Origin: Limnohabitans sp. Rim11
GTDB taxonomy: Bacteria; Pseudomonadota; Gammaproteobacteria; Burkholderiales; Burkholderiaceae_C
Assembly: GCF_001269365.1 (NCBI RefSeq)
Contig: NZ_CXOM01000004.1
Location: forward strand, 62,001 to 126,000
Direction: 5' to 3'
Length of the DNA: 64,000 nt
Shown: positions 1-7,717 of the stretch, one piece after another
Position numbering within the stretch: position 1 is the stretch's first letter
How the letters are laid out: each line of letters opens with the position of its first letter
Program-made: the position numbers and the translations under genes
The notes under the pieces: generated by a model
What the model saw: the letters and a program-made list of their open reading frames with translations, nothing else
Told to the model about the DNA's origin: nothing
Databases searched by the model: none

Positions 1-1854
1 AAAACGGTTGCTGATTCTGCTCAAACGCAGGTCTCTGAAGCCTGGCTAGATCAAAGCGATGCCAGAAAAGGCTTCATTGCGGCGCCTACAGGACAGGTCA
101 AAGATTCAGAAGGCAAGGTCATATGGGACTTTGATGCGTTTAAATTCATTCACGGCAATGCGCCTGCAACGGTCAACCCAAGTCTTTGGCGACAAGCCAC
201 TTTGAACAATCAAATCGGTTTATTCAAGGTGAGTGAGGGCATTTGGCAACTGCGCGGATTTGATCTGGCCAACATGACCCTGATTCAAGGGAAAACAGGT
301 TGGATCGTGGTGGATGCTCTGACATCCCAAGAAACTTCTGCTGCGGCTATGGCCTTCGCGCGCATTCATTTGGGAAATCAAAAAGTATCGGCGCTTATCT
401 TTACGCACAGCCATGTCGATCATTTTGGTGGTGCTTTAGGGGTGCTCAGTGCGCAAGAAGTCAAATCTGAAAACATACCCGTTGTGGCGCCAACAGGCTT
501 TATGGAGGAGGCCACCAGTGAAAACATTTTGATGGGGCCGGCCATGGGACGACGGGCCATGTACATGTATGGCAGCCGTCTGCCCAAAAATGAGAGGGGC
601 CTGGTGGACAATGGTTTGGGCAAGGCGGTGGCCTTTGGCAAGATGGGCATTTTGGCGCCCACCATCACGGTAACCCAAGACAAACAGTCATTGACCCTGG
701 ATGGTGTGCAATTTGTTTTTCACAATGCTTCAGGCACCGAAGCGCCTTCTGAATTCACGTTTTACTTGCCAGAATTCAAAGCCTATTGCGGTGCAGAAAT
801 CATGGGGCACACCCTCCACAATTTGTACACCTTGCGAGGGGCCAAAGTGCGCGATGCCACCAAGTGGGCGTCGGTTTTGAACGATTCTTTGCGCCACGTT
901 CAAAATTCAGAAGTTGTATTCAACCAGCACCACTGGCCAGTCTGGGGCGCAGCAAACATTCAGGATTTCATCTCAAAGCAGCGAGATGCGTACCAATTCA
1001 TTCACGATCAAACCGTGCGACACATCAATGCAGGTCTGAACGCATCCGAAATATCAGAACTGGTCAAAATGCCCAAAGCACTGGACGAGCATTTGAGCGT
1101 GAGGGGTTATTACGGCACGGTGCGTCACAATGTCAAGGCCGTGTATCAAAACTACATGGGTTGGTTTGATGCTCACCCAGCCAACCTCGATCCGCTCCCA
1201 GCCCTTGAGGCTTCAGAACGTTACGTCAAGTTGATGGGGGGCGAAGACAAAGTGGTGGCTGCCGCTAAAGAAGCTGTCGCAAAAAGTGAACACCGTTGGG
1301 CCGCAGAATTGCTCAAGCATGTGGTCTATGTGTCGCCCAAAAATAAGGAAGCTAAAAGTTTGTTGGCTGAAACTTTTGATCACCTGGGTTTTGCCTCGGA
1401 GTCTTCGGCCTGGCGTAACTTTTATTTAACCGGTTCAATGGAGTTGCGTGAAGGCCCGCCAGAAAAAGGCATGCCCAGAGAGAACTTGATTGACATGCTC
1501 AATCAAACGCCCATTGAACGCTACTTAGAAGCGATGGCGGCATCTCTCAACGCAAGCAAGGCGGATGGTAAAAATCTGAAAATCAATTTGGTTTTTTCTG
1601 ACACCAAGCAAAGCTATGTATTGCGCATTCACAACTCGGTCTTGCACCATGCGCAGAAAGCCCCCGAAAAAGACGCCAATGCCACATTGACACTGACCCA
1701 ACCCTTCTTTCTAAAAATGGTTTTGGGTCAAGCCGGTGGCAAAGATTTGTTGTTGTCGGATCAAACCAAAATAGACGGTAGCACCATCGATTTGGCTTCG
1801 TTTTTTAGCATGCTGGACAAGGCGCCCGGTAATTTTTCCATTGTGACAAGGTAA
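1..1854 (+). CDS. Alkyl sulfatase (SdsA-type metallo-beta-lactamase fold), 5' truncated by window
   Basis: The frame is open from base 1, so the N-terminus lies outside the window; the TTG at 202 is internal. The metal-binding motif THSHVDH is encoded at 403-423, and the preceding region (P-x-T-V-N-P-S-L-W-R-Q, then RGFDLANMTLI) is typical of SDS-hydrolysing alkyl sulfatases. A helical dimerisation segment follows, then a C-terminal SCP2-like domain of about 130 residues that binds the alkyl chain. These enzymes hydrolyse primary alkyl sulfates to alcohol and sulfate with a binuclear zinc centre. The gene ends 4 bases before a GMC oxidoreductase, so the two are probably co-transcribed. Substrate chain length cannot be read from the sequence. 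Confidence 0.93.
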   Translation, partial: KTVADSAQTQVSEAWLDQSDARKGFIAAPTGQVKDSEGKVIWDFDAFKFIHGNAPATVNPSLWRQATLNNQIGLFKVSEGIWQLRGFDLANMTLIQGKTGWIVVDALTSQETSAAAMAFARIHLGNQKVSALIFTHSHVDHFGGALGVLSAQEVKSENIPVVAPTGFMEEATSENILMGPAMGRRAMYMYGSRLPKNERGLVDNGLGKAVAFGKMGILAPTITVTQDKQSLTLDGVQFVFHNASGTEAPSEFTFYLPEFKAYCGAEIMGHTLHNLYTLRGAKVRDATKWASVLNDSLRHVQNSEVVFNQHHWPVWGAANIQDFISKQRDAYQFIHDQTVRHINAGLNASEISELVKMPKALDEHLSVRGYYGTVRHNVKAVYQNYMGWFDAHPANLDPLPALEASERYVKLMGGEDKVVAAAKEAVAKSEHRWAAELLKHVVYVSPKNKEAKSLLAETFDHLGFASESSAWRNFYLTGSMELREGPPEKGMPRENLIDMLNQTPIERYLEAMAASLNASKADGKNLKINLVFSDTKQSYVLRIHNSVLHHAQKAPEKDANATLTLTQPFFLKMVLGQAGGKDLLLSDQTKIDGSTIDLASFFSMLDKAPGNFSIVTR

Positions 1855-1858
1855 CTCA

Positions 1859-3466
1859 ATGTCAATTTCAGAATTTGATTATGTGGTGGTGGGTGGCGGC
1901 TCAGCGGGTTGCTGTGTGGCGGGCCGTTTAAGTGAAGACCTTGCCACTTCCGTTTGTTTGCTAGAAGCTGGCGGATCAGACGATTCAGTTTTTGTCAGAG
2001 CGCCTTTAGGCTTTGCTGCGACAGCCCCATTCAACATCAACAGTTGGGGTTTCAACACCGTGCCGCAAGCGGGCTTCAATGGCCGAAAAGGTTTTCAGCC
2101 CCGCGGCAAAGTCATGGGCGGCAGTTCGTCCGTCAATGCCATGGTCTATACACGCGGCAACCCCAACGACTACAACACTTGGGCAAGGCTTGGCAATGCT
2201 GGCTGGTCTTACCAAGATGTTTTGCCTTACTTTAAAAAGTCAGAAAACAACGAGTGCTTTGGTGCCAATGACTACCGCGGTGTGGGCGGGCCGTTGAATG
2301 TCAGTTTCTTAAGAAGCCCCAGTCCTTTGAACAATGCCTTTATCAAGGCATGTAACGAGCAGGGCATTCCTACCAACCCAGATTACAACGGCGCCCAGCA
2401 ATATGGCGTGTCGCCCGGACAAGTGACTCAAAAGGGCGGTGAACGCTGGAATGCAGCCAGGGCATATATTGATCCGCACAGACATCAAAGCAATTTAAAG
2501 ATCGTCTCGCATGCGCATGCATCGCAAATTGTGTTCGAAGGCAAGCGCGCTGTGGGTGTGAAGTACAGCATTGACGGGGTTGAGCACGAGGTCAAAGCCA
2601 AAAAGGAAGTCATCCTTTCTGGCGGTGCATTTGGATCGCCTCAGCTGTTGATGTTGTCAGGGGTGGGGCCAGCTTTGCATTTGCAAGACATGGGCATTCC
2701 ATTGGTTCATGAATTGCCGGGCGTGGGTCAAAACTTGCAAGACCATGTCACCACGGTTTTGATTTACAAAACGCAAAAGATCAATGAAGCCATGGGTTAT
2801 TCCTTGCGCGGTACTTGGAATTTCATCAAAGCCATTTTTGAATGGCGCTCGCAACGCACAGGCTGGATCACCTCCAATGTGTCCGAAACGCAGGGCTTTG
2901 TTTCAACGCAAGGCAACCAAGACCACCCCGATATTCAGTTGGCTTTGTGCACGGGCATTGTGGACGATCACGCCCGCAAATTGCATTGGGGCCATGGCTA
3001 TACCTTGCACGTCACACTCATGCGGCCCAAGAGCCGCGGCACACTGACCTTGGCCAGTCGCAACCCCATGGACAAGCCCCTCATTGATCCCGCTTTTTTC
3101 AAGCACCCTGACGACATCAACACCCTGATTGCGGGCACCCAATTGGGCTTGGACATCATGAACTCAGAGGCTTTAAAGCCTTATCGAGGCAACATGCTTT
3201 ACCCCATAGAGCGCAATCAGGTTGAACACATCAAATCTTTCTTGCGCGATCATTCAGATACCGAATACCACCCTGTGGGCACTTGCAAAATGGGTCCTTC
3301 ATCGGACCCCTTGGCGGTGGTCGATGCCCAACTTCAAGTTCACGGTCTTCAAAATCTGCGGGTCATTGATGCTTCCGTCATGCCCAATTTGGTCACAGGC
3401 AACACCAACGCACCCACCATCATGATTGCAGAGAAGGGCGTTGATTTTGTCCGCGCTGCAGCCTGA
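1859..3466 (+). CDS. GMC-family FAD-dependent alcohol/choline dehydrogenase
   Basis: This 535-residue protein has the N-terminal dinucleotide-binding glycine motif (VVGGGSAG, about residues 9-17), the GMC signature around RGKVMGGSSSVNAMVYTRG, and a C-terminal block with the catalytic His in EYHPVGTCKMG followed by VIDASVMPN and GNTNAP. Family members oxidise alcohols to aldehydes with FAD. BetA-like annotation is common for such genes, but no betaine genes are present. The ATG sits 4 bases after the alkyl sulfatase stop. That suggests it oxidises the fatty alcohol released by the sulfatase; this is inference from context. Its last 47 bases overlap the 3' end of the opposite-strand MFS gene. 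Confidence 0.92.
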   Translation: MSISEFDYVVVGGGSAGCCVAGRLSEDLATSVCLLEAGGSDDSVFVRAPLGFAATAPFNINSWGFNTVPQAGFNGRKGFQPRGKVMGGSSSVNAMVYTRGNPNDYNTWARLGNAGWSYQDVLPYFKKSENNECFGANDYRGVGGPLNVSFLRSPSPLNNAFIKACNEQGIPTNPDYNGAQQYGVSPGQVTQKGGERWNAARAYIDPHRHQSNLKIVSHAHASQIVFEGKRAVGVKYSIDGVEHEVKAKKEVILSGGAFGSPQLLMLSGVGPALHLQDMGIPLVHELPGVGQNLQDHVTTVLIYKTQKINEAMGYSLRGTWNFIKAIFEWRSQRTGWITSNVSETQGFVSTQGNQDHPDIQLALCTGIVDDHARKLHWGHGYTLHVTLMRPKSRGTLTLASRNPMDKPLIDPAFFKHPDDINTLIAGTQLGLDIMNSEALKPYRGNMLYPIERNQVEHIKSFLRDHSDTEYHPVGTCKMGPSSDPLAVVDAQLQVHGLQNLRVIDASVMPNLVTGNTNAPTIMIAEKGVDFVRAAA

Positions 3467-4622
3467 ACAAAACCCAAGCGCACAAACTCGATGTGACCAC
3501 CAAGGCTAGGAAGCCTGCGCGATAAGAGCCAAAGGCTGTGGACAGGGCGCCAAAAATGGGCGGCCCAATGACCACGCCTAAAAAAGTAAAGGTGAGGGTG
3601 CCGCCGGTGGCCACACTGGCCTTGCCTTCCGGCGCTTGTCTGGCCACTTCGGACAAATAAACGCCGTTCCAACCGATGGCAGAGGCACCAAACACAATCA
3701 AGACCAACCAAACACCCCAAATGGGCAATTGGGGCAAAAGCAAAGCAGTGGCCATTGAGCTGCAAGCCATCAATGCGGCCAGCAAGGCCAATGCCTTTTG
3801 TGCGCCAAGCCATTTGTCAGCCACCACGCCCCACACAATGCGGCCTCCGATGCCGCCCATTTGCGTCACAGACAACAGCAGTCCGGCACTGACCAAACCA
3901 TAAGACAAGTCGTCATGCAAATAGGTCACCAAATAGGTGGTGAGCGACATTTGAATCATGGAAAACATGAACGAACAAGCGGCCATGGTGGCCAAGGCGC
4001 GATGACCTAGCACCATCCGAATGGGTTGGGTGAGCGTCCCCATTTGAAATGGCAAATTGGCTTGTCGCAAATCGTCTGACTCTTTTCTCAAGGGCTGGGC
4101 CAACAAAGCACTGATTACACAAGCCAAAGCCACCATGACCATCGACCATTGCCAATTGATGGCCAACATGAGGGAGGGCACAATGGCGCCCGCCATCATG
4201 GCGCCCACAGGTACACCTGTTTGCTTGATCGAAAAAACCAGACCCATTTGTTCAGGTGGTGTGGTTCGGGCCAAAATTTGGGAGCTGGCGGGCGTAATCG
4301 GGCCGTAGCCTAAGCCAATGAGCAAAGCACCCAGCGCAATCATGGGCAACCAGGCAGAAGCGCAAAGGCACAGCCCGACGGCACAAATGAACAAACCCAA
4401 TTGACTGACCCGAATAGGGCCAAAACGACTCACAGTGGTGCCAGAGGTAAGGCTGGCAAACATGGCGCCAGCGTAGGTGATGGAGACGTAAAAGCCCACC
4501 ATGGCGGGCGACACACCCAGATCTTTGGCTGCCACGGGCGCCATGACAGGCAAAGTCAGTAAGGCCATGGCCACCATGGCTTGTATGAATAACGTTGCAA
4601 GCAGGGGCAGCCAATTGTTCAT
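3420..4622 (-). CDS. MFS transporter
   Basis: This 400-residue protein is composed almost entirely of hydrophobic helices, consistent with 12 membrane segments. It begins MNNWLPLLATLFIQAMVAMA and carries the MFS loop-2/3-like G-x-x-x-S-R-F-G pattern (TTVSRFGPIR, about residues 62-71). Substrate is not predictable; CynX/NNP-like sugar-phosphate or organic anion transport are possibilities. The gene converges on the GMC oxidoreductase and overlaps it by 47 bases, both frames being intact. It may serve alkyl sulfate or product transport, but only proximity supports that. Confidence 0.85.
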   Translation of the reverse strand: MNNWLPLLATLFIQAMVAMALLTLPVMAPVAAKDLGVSPAMVGFYVSITYAGAMFASLTSGTTVSRFGPIRVSQLGLFICAVGLCLCASAWLPMIALGALLIGLGYGPITPASSQILARTTPPEQMGLVFSIKQTGVPVGAMMAGAIVPSLMLAINWQWSMVMVALACVISALLAQPLRKESDDLRQANLPFQMGTLTQPIRMVLGHRALATMAACSFMFSMIQMSLTTYLVTYLHDDLSYGLVSAGLLLSVTQMGGIGGRIVWGVVADKWLGAQKALALLAALMACSSMATALLLPQLPIWGVWLVLIVFGASAIGWNGVYLSEVARQAPEGKASVATGGTLTFTFLGVVIGPPIFGALSTAFGSYRAGFLALVVTSSLCAWVLFRLQRGQNQRPSLQS

Positions 4623-4745
4623 GGCATGGATCCTAACCGCTAGGGTCAGTCTTAGTATGGAGGGGGGTCATCTGGGTGACTTTGAGCCCCATTTTCTGAG
4701 GGGGGTTAAACTCGCCGCTGTTTTTAAATATTGGGATTGTCAAAA

Positions 4746-5381
4746 ATGGATTTGCTCAAAGCGATGAATTGGCGTTATGCCGCCAAAAAAATGGACCCCT
4801 CTAAAAAGGTGCCCGAAGACAAAGTGCAACGCATTTTGGAAGCCATTCGCCTGACGGCGACCTCCAGCGGTCTGCAGCCTTTCGAAATGATTGTGGTGAC
4901 CAACCGTGAAGTTCGCGCCAAGATTCAAGCTGTGGCCAACAACCAAGCCCAGATTACAGAAGGCTCACATTTGTTGGTGTTTGCTGCTTGGAACGATTAC
5001 ACGCCCGAACGCATCAACATGATGTTTGACTACAACAACGAAGTGCGCGGCTTTGTGAACGAAGGCGCAGAAAACTACCGCAACATGCTGTTGAAGAATT
5101 ACCCCGCCAAAGGCGCTGAAGCCAATTTCCAACACGCTTCCAAACAGTCCTACATTGCCCTTGGCACAGCACTCATTGCTGCCGCCGAACAAGAAGTGGA
5201 TGCGACACCCATGGAAGGTTTCAACCCCGCATCTGTGGATGAAATTTTGGGCCTGGCTGCGCGCGGTTTGCGCAGCACTATTTTGTTGCCTTTGGGTTAC
5301 CGTGAGGCCGACAAAGACTGGCTGGTCAATATGAAGAAGGTGCGTCGCACCACAGAAAATTTCATCACTGAAGTGAAGTAA
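4746..5381 (+). CDS. Nitroreductase-family NAD(P)H-dependent oxidoreductase
   Basis: The 211-residue product starts MDLLKAMNWRYAAKKMDPSKKV, the usual opening of NfsB-like flavin reductases. It contains the segment LRLTATSSGLQPF-like (IRLTATSSGLQPFE), where FMN phosphate contacts lie, and a C-terminal ARGLRSTILLPLGYR block. Family members use FMN to reduce nitro or quinone compounds. I chose the ATG at 4746 rather than the in-frame TTG at 4731 because family homology begins there; neither has a strong Shine-Dalgarno sequence. The gene is followed by a strong terminator shared with purT on the other strand. Confidence 0.88.
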   Translation: MDLLKAMNWRYAAKKMDPSKKVPEDKVQRILEAIRLTATSSGLQPFEMIVVTNREVRAKIQAVANNQAQITEGSHLLVFAAWNDYTPERINMMFDYNNEVRGFVNEGAENYRNMLLKNYPAKGAEANFQHASKQSYIALGTALIAAAEQEVDATPMEGFNPASVDEILGLAARGLRSTILLPLGYREADKDWLVNMKKVRRTTENFITEVK

Positions 5382-5395
5382 TTTTTTTAGATCTG

Positions 5396-5430
5396 AAAAA
5401 GGTGCACGTCCGAAAGGCGTGCACCTTTTT
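5396..5430. terminator. Bidirectional intrinsic terminator
   Basis: An 8-bp perfect GC-rich stem (5401-5408 with 5418-5425) is flanked by A5 on the left and T8 on the right, so it can terminate both the nitroreductase gene and convergent purT. Inside the loop CC-GAAA-GG can extend the helix past a bulged T and close with a GAAA (GNRA) tetraloop. Confidence 0.92.
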
Positions 5431-5436
5431 TTTGTT

Positions 5437-6576
5437 TTAGCTCACATGCACGCTAATTTTGTCAGCAGCCGCTCGTGCTCTGGCCAAAGCGTTTTCACCC
5501 TTGGCCAAGGCCACCGCCATTCGCCTGAAGGGGCGCGTTGTGGGTTTGCCAAAAATACGCACATCTACGCCGGGCTCTTGCAATGCGGCTGATACGCCTG
5601 AATAAGTGGGGTGTGTGCCTTCTCGGTCGGCCAACACCACTGCACTGGCGCCTTCTACCGCCTCAATGACTGGGATGGGCAGACCTAAAACGGCGCGTGC
5701 ATGCAAATCAAATTCACTGAGGTTTTGACTGATCAAGGTCACCATGCCTGTGTCGTGGGGACGTGGGCTGAGTTCGCTAAAGATGACTTCTTTGGCAGTG
5801 ACAAAAAACTCCACGCCAAACAGGCCAGCGCCGCCTAAATCGGCAGTCACTTTTTCGGCCATGTCTTGGGCCGCTTTTAAATAATCTGCAGCCATGGGTT
5901 GGGGCTGCCAACTGTATTGATAATCGCCGCGCTCCTGCACATGGCCGATGGGTGGGCAGAACAAAGTCTGGCCATTTCTTTGGCGGATGGTGAGAAGGGT
6001 GATTTCAAATTCAAATTTGATGAACTCTTCCACGATGACTTTTTTTCTGTCGCCACGCATGCCTGCACAGGCATAGTCCCAGCTGGCTTGAATGTCGGCC
6101 TCGGTTTTGGCCACACTTTGGCCTTTGCCAGAAGAGCTCATGACTGGTTTGATGACCACCGGAAAGCCAATGGCCTTGGCTTGTGCCATGAGTTCATCGC
6201 TAGACTCTGCGTAATTGAATTTGGCGGTGCGAACGCCTAAACCTACGGCCACATCGCGGATGCGATCGCGGTTCATGGTGAGGTTGGCGGCACGCGCACT
6301 CGGAATCACCTCAAAGCCTTCTTTTTCGACTTCTAACAAGACCTCGGTGCGAATGGCCTCAATTTCTGGAACGATCAAGTCGGGCTTGTGTTTGGCGATG
6401 GCGGCTCTTAAAGGCACTTCATCGAGCATGCTAAAAACTTCGAATTCGTCGGCAACTTGCATGGCGGGGGCGCCCGCGTAGCTGTCACAGGCAATGACGT
6501 GGCAGCCCAAACGCTTGGCGCTGATGACGAATTCTTTGCCGAGTTCACCTGAACCCAAAAGTAGTATTTTTTTCAT
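5437..6576 (-). CDS. purT: Formate-dependent phosphoribosylglycinamide formyltransferase (PurT)
   Basis: The 379-residue ATP-grasp enzyme starts [20 protein letters not shown], the PurT N-terminal glycine loop, and continues with [10 protein letters not shown], the ATP-grasp segment [15 protein letters not shown], and [28 protein letters not shown]. PurT makes formyl-GAR from GAR, formate and ATP in purine synthesis, replacing the folate-dependent PurN step. It is slightly shorter than the roughly 390-400 residues usual for the family, with all core motifs present. The start ATG lies 45 bases from the divergent copper operon start. Confidence 0.96.
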   Translation of the reverse strand: MKKILLLGSGELGKEFVISAKRLGCHVIACDSYAGAPAMQVADEFEVFSMLDEVPLRAAIAKHKPDLIVPEIEAIRTEVLLEVEKEGFEVIPSARAANLTMNRDRIRDVAVGLGVRTAKFNYAESSDELMAQAKAIGFPVVIKPVMSSSGKGQSVAKTEADIQASWDYACAGMRGDRKKVIVEEFIKFEFEITLLTIRQRNGQTLFCPPIGHVQERGDYQYSWQPQPMAADYLKAAQDMAEKVTADLGGAGLFGVEFFVTAKEVIFSELSPRPHDTGMVTLISQNLSEFDLHARAVLGLPIPVIEAVEGASAVVLADREGTHPTYSGVSAALQEPGVDVRIFGKPTTRPFRRMAVALAKGENALARARAAADKISVHVS

Positions 6577-6621
6577 GGTGCTTGAGAAAATAGGGGATTT
6601 GCTTCAGCGATAATACGCCAC

Positions 6622-6996
6622 ATGTTCAATGCCGCCACACACAAATCATTCGCACGACTCGTGTTGGTGTGGTTTGCGTTGTTCATCGGCGTGGCCATTG
6701 CGTCGCCCATTTTGAACCCCACCGAAACGCAAATGGTTTGCTCTAGTGCGAGTGGCATGAAGATGGTGGTCTCTGGCGCAAACGATAGCGCCTCCGACAA
6801 AGCCTCTGACAAAGCCCAAGCGGCCACCAACATGGACTGCCCTTTGTGCGCGCCAGTCTGTGTGCCTTTGCAGTCTCGCTCAGCCTCTTTTGATCACGCC
6901 AGTCCGTTAGCGCATTCACTGCATCCCATCGCTGCAGCACTGATTGCCACCCAGACTGCGCCACCCCTGCCATCTCGCGGTCCCCCCGTCATTTGA
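6622..6996 (+). CDS. cruR: DUF2946 protein, CruR-type copper-responsive upstream regulator
   Basis: This 124-residue protein has an N-terminal hydrophobic segment (residues 12-28) resembling a signal peptide or membrane anchor, a low-complexity Ser/Asp/Lys middle, a CPLC motif (C73, C76) with a further C80, and a C-terminus ending R119-G-P-P122 followed only by V-I and the stop. In Bordetella pertussis a DUF2946 protein heading a TonB-receptor operon was shown to act as a regulatory upstream ORF (CruR): copper binding to CxxC of the nascent chain relieves arrest at a C-terminal RAPP motif and allows Rho-dependent termination before the next gene. The same layout is visible here, with RGPP in place of RAPP. 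The family call is secure; the regulatory function is inferred from motifs and context. Confidence 0.85.
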   Translation: MFNAATHKSFARLVLVWFALFIGVAIASPILNPTETQMVCSSASGMKMVVSGANDSASDKASDKAQAATNMDCPLCAPVCVPLQSRSASFDHASPLAHSLHPIAAALIATQTAPPLPSRGPPVI

Positions 6997-7106
6997 AACT
7001 TCAAGTGCTGTTTTCATCAAACCATCAGGTTTTTTGAAAGCAACCAGTTCAGTGCTTATTTCAAAGAGTTAGGCCTTTTTTGCCAACTCACAGACGGAGA
7101 TTTTTC
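6997..7106 (+). promoter_or_regulatory. CruR-to-pccA leader region, candidate Rho-dependent termination zone
   Basis: These 110 bases separate the DUF2946 stop from the PCu(A)C start. There is no intrinsic terminator. A weak imperfect hairpin is visible at 7012-7039 (5+5 bp arms with two mismatches). Under the CruR model this is where untranslated mRNA would be exposed to Rho. A Shine-Dalgarno GGAGA precedes the ATG at 7107. Confidence 0.45.
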
Positions 7107-7577
7107 ATGAAACGTTTTACCTTGTTGATGTCCTTGGCTTTGGCTGCATTGTCTTCAACCGCTCAAGTGACTGTGTCTGAACCTTGGGTTCGTGCCACAG
7201 TACCTCAGCAAAAAGCCACGGGTGCATTTATGAAGTTGCAATCTGCACAAGATGCCAAATTAATCAGTGCCAAGTCAGCCGTTGCCGGTGTGGTGGAAGT
7301 GCACGAGATGGCCATGGATGCCGGCGTCATGAAAATGCGTGCTGTGGATGGCTTGGCCTTGCCCATGGGCAAAGCTGTGGATTTAAAGCCAGGTGGCTAT
7401 CACGTCATGTTGATGGACCTCAAGTCCCAATTGAAAGATGGCGATGTGGTGCCTTTGACGCTGACCTTTGAAACCAAGGATGGCAAACGCCAAACCATGG
7501 AAGTTAAAGCGACAGCCCGCAACATGAGCGCGCCAGCCCAGCCATCCCATGGTGGGCACTCTGGCATGAAGCACTGA
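7107..7577 (+). CDS. Periplasmic PCu(A)C copper chaperone
   Basis: The 156-residue protein has a signal peptide (residues 1-19, ending SSTAQ) and the complete Cu(I) site of the family, H66-x10-M77-x21-H99-x-M101. PCu(A)C proteins deliver Cu(I) in the periplasm, classically to the CuA and CuB sites of cytochrome c oxidase. The C-terminal tail SHGGHSGMKH is His/Met rich and could be an extra copper-binding arm. The start ATG at 7107 is preceded by GGAGA, which decides it over an upstream in-frame TTG at 7080. It is the second gene of the copper operon. Confidence 0.95.
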   Translation: MKRFTLLMSLALAALSSTAQVTVSEPWVRATVPQQKATGAFMKLQSAQDAKLISAKSAVAGVVEVHEMAMDAGVMKMRAVDGLALPMGKAVDLKPGGYHVMLMDLKSQLKDGDVVPLTLTFETKDGKRQTMEVKATARNMSAPAQPSHGGHSGMKH

Positions 7578-7717
7578 CCGAGCAGACTTCGGTCTTCAGC
7601 ATGGCCTGATGGGTTACAACCCAGCCAGCCATGACTTTCCATATTTTGTGAAGCAATGCTTGGCGCCCTCTGAGTGACGCTGCTTTGCGTTTGCTTCACT
7701 GCAAACGAATCAATGAC

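Noticed and set aside
3349..3813. Open frame on the minus strand overlapping the MFS gene end
   Set aside because: It is a frame shadow of the MFS and GMC coding regions, with His/Arg-rich unconserved translation.
7576..7594. GACCGA/TCGGTC hairpin between the PCu(A)C and receptor genes as a terminator
   Set aside because: The stem is short and no T-run follows.
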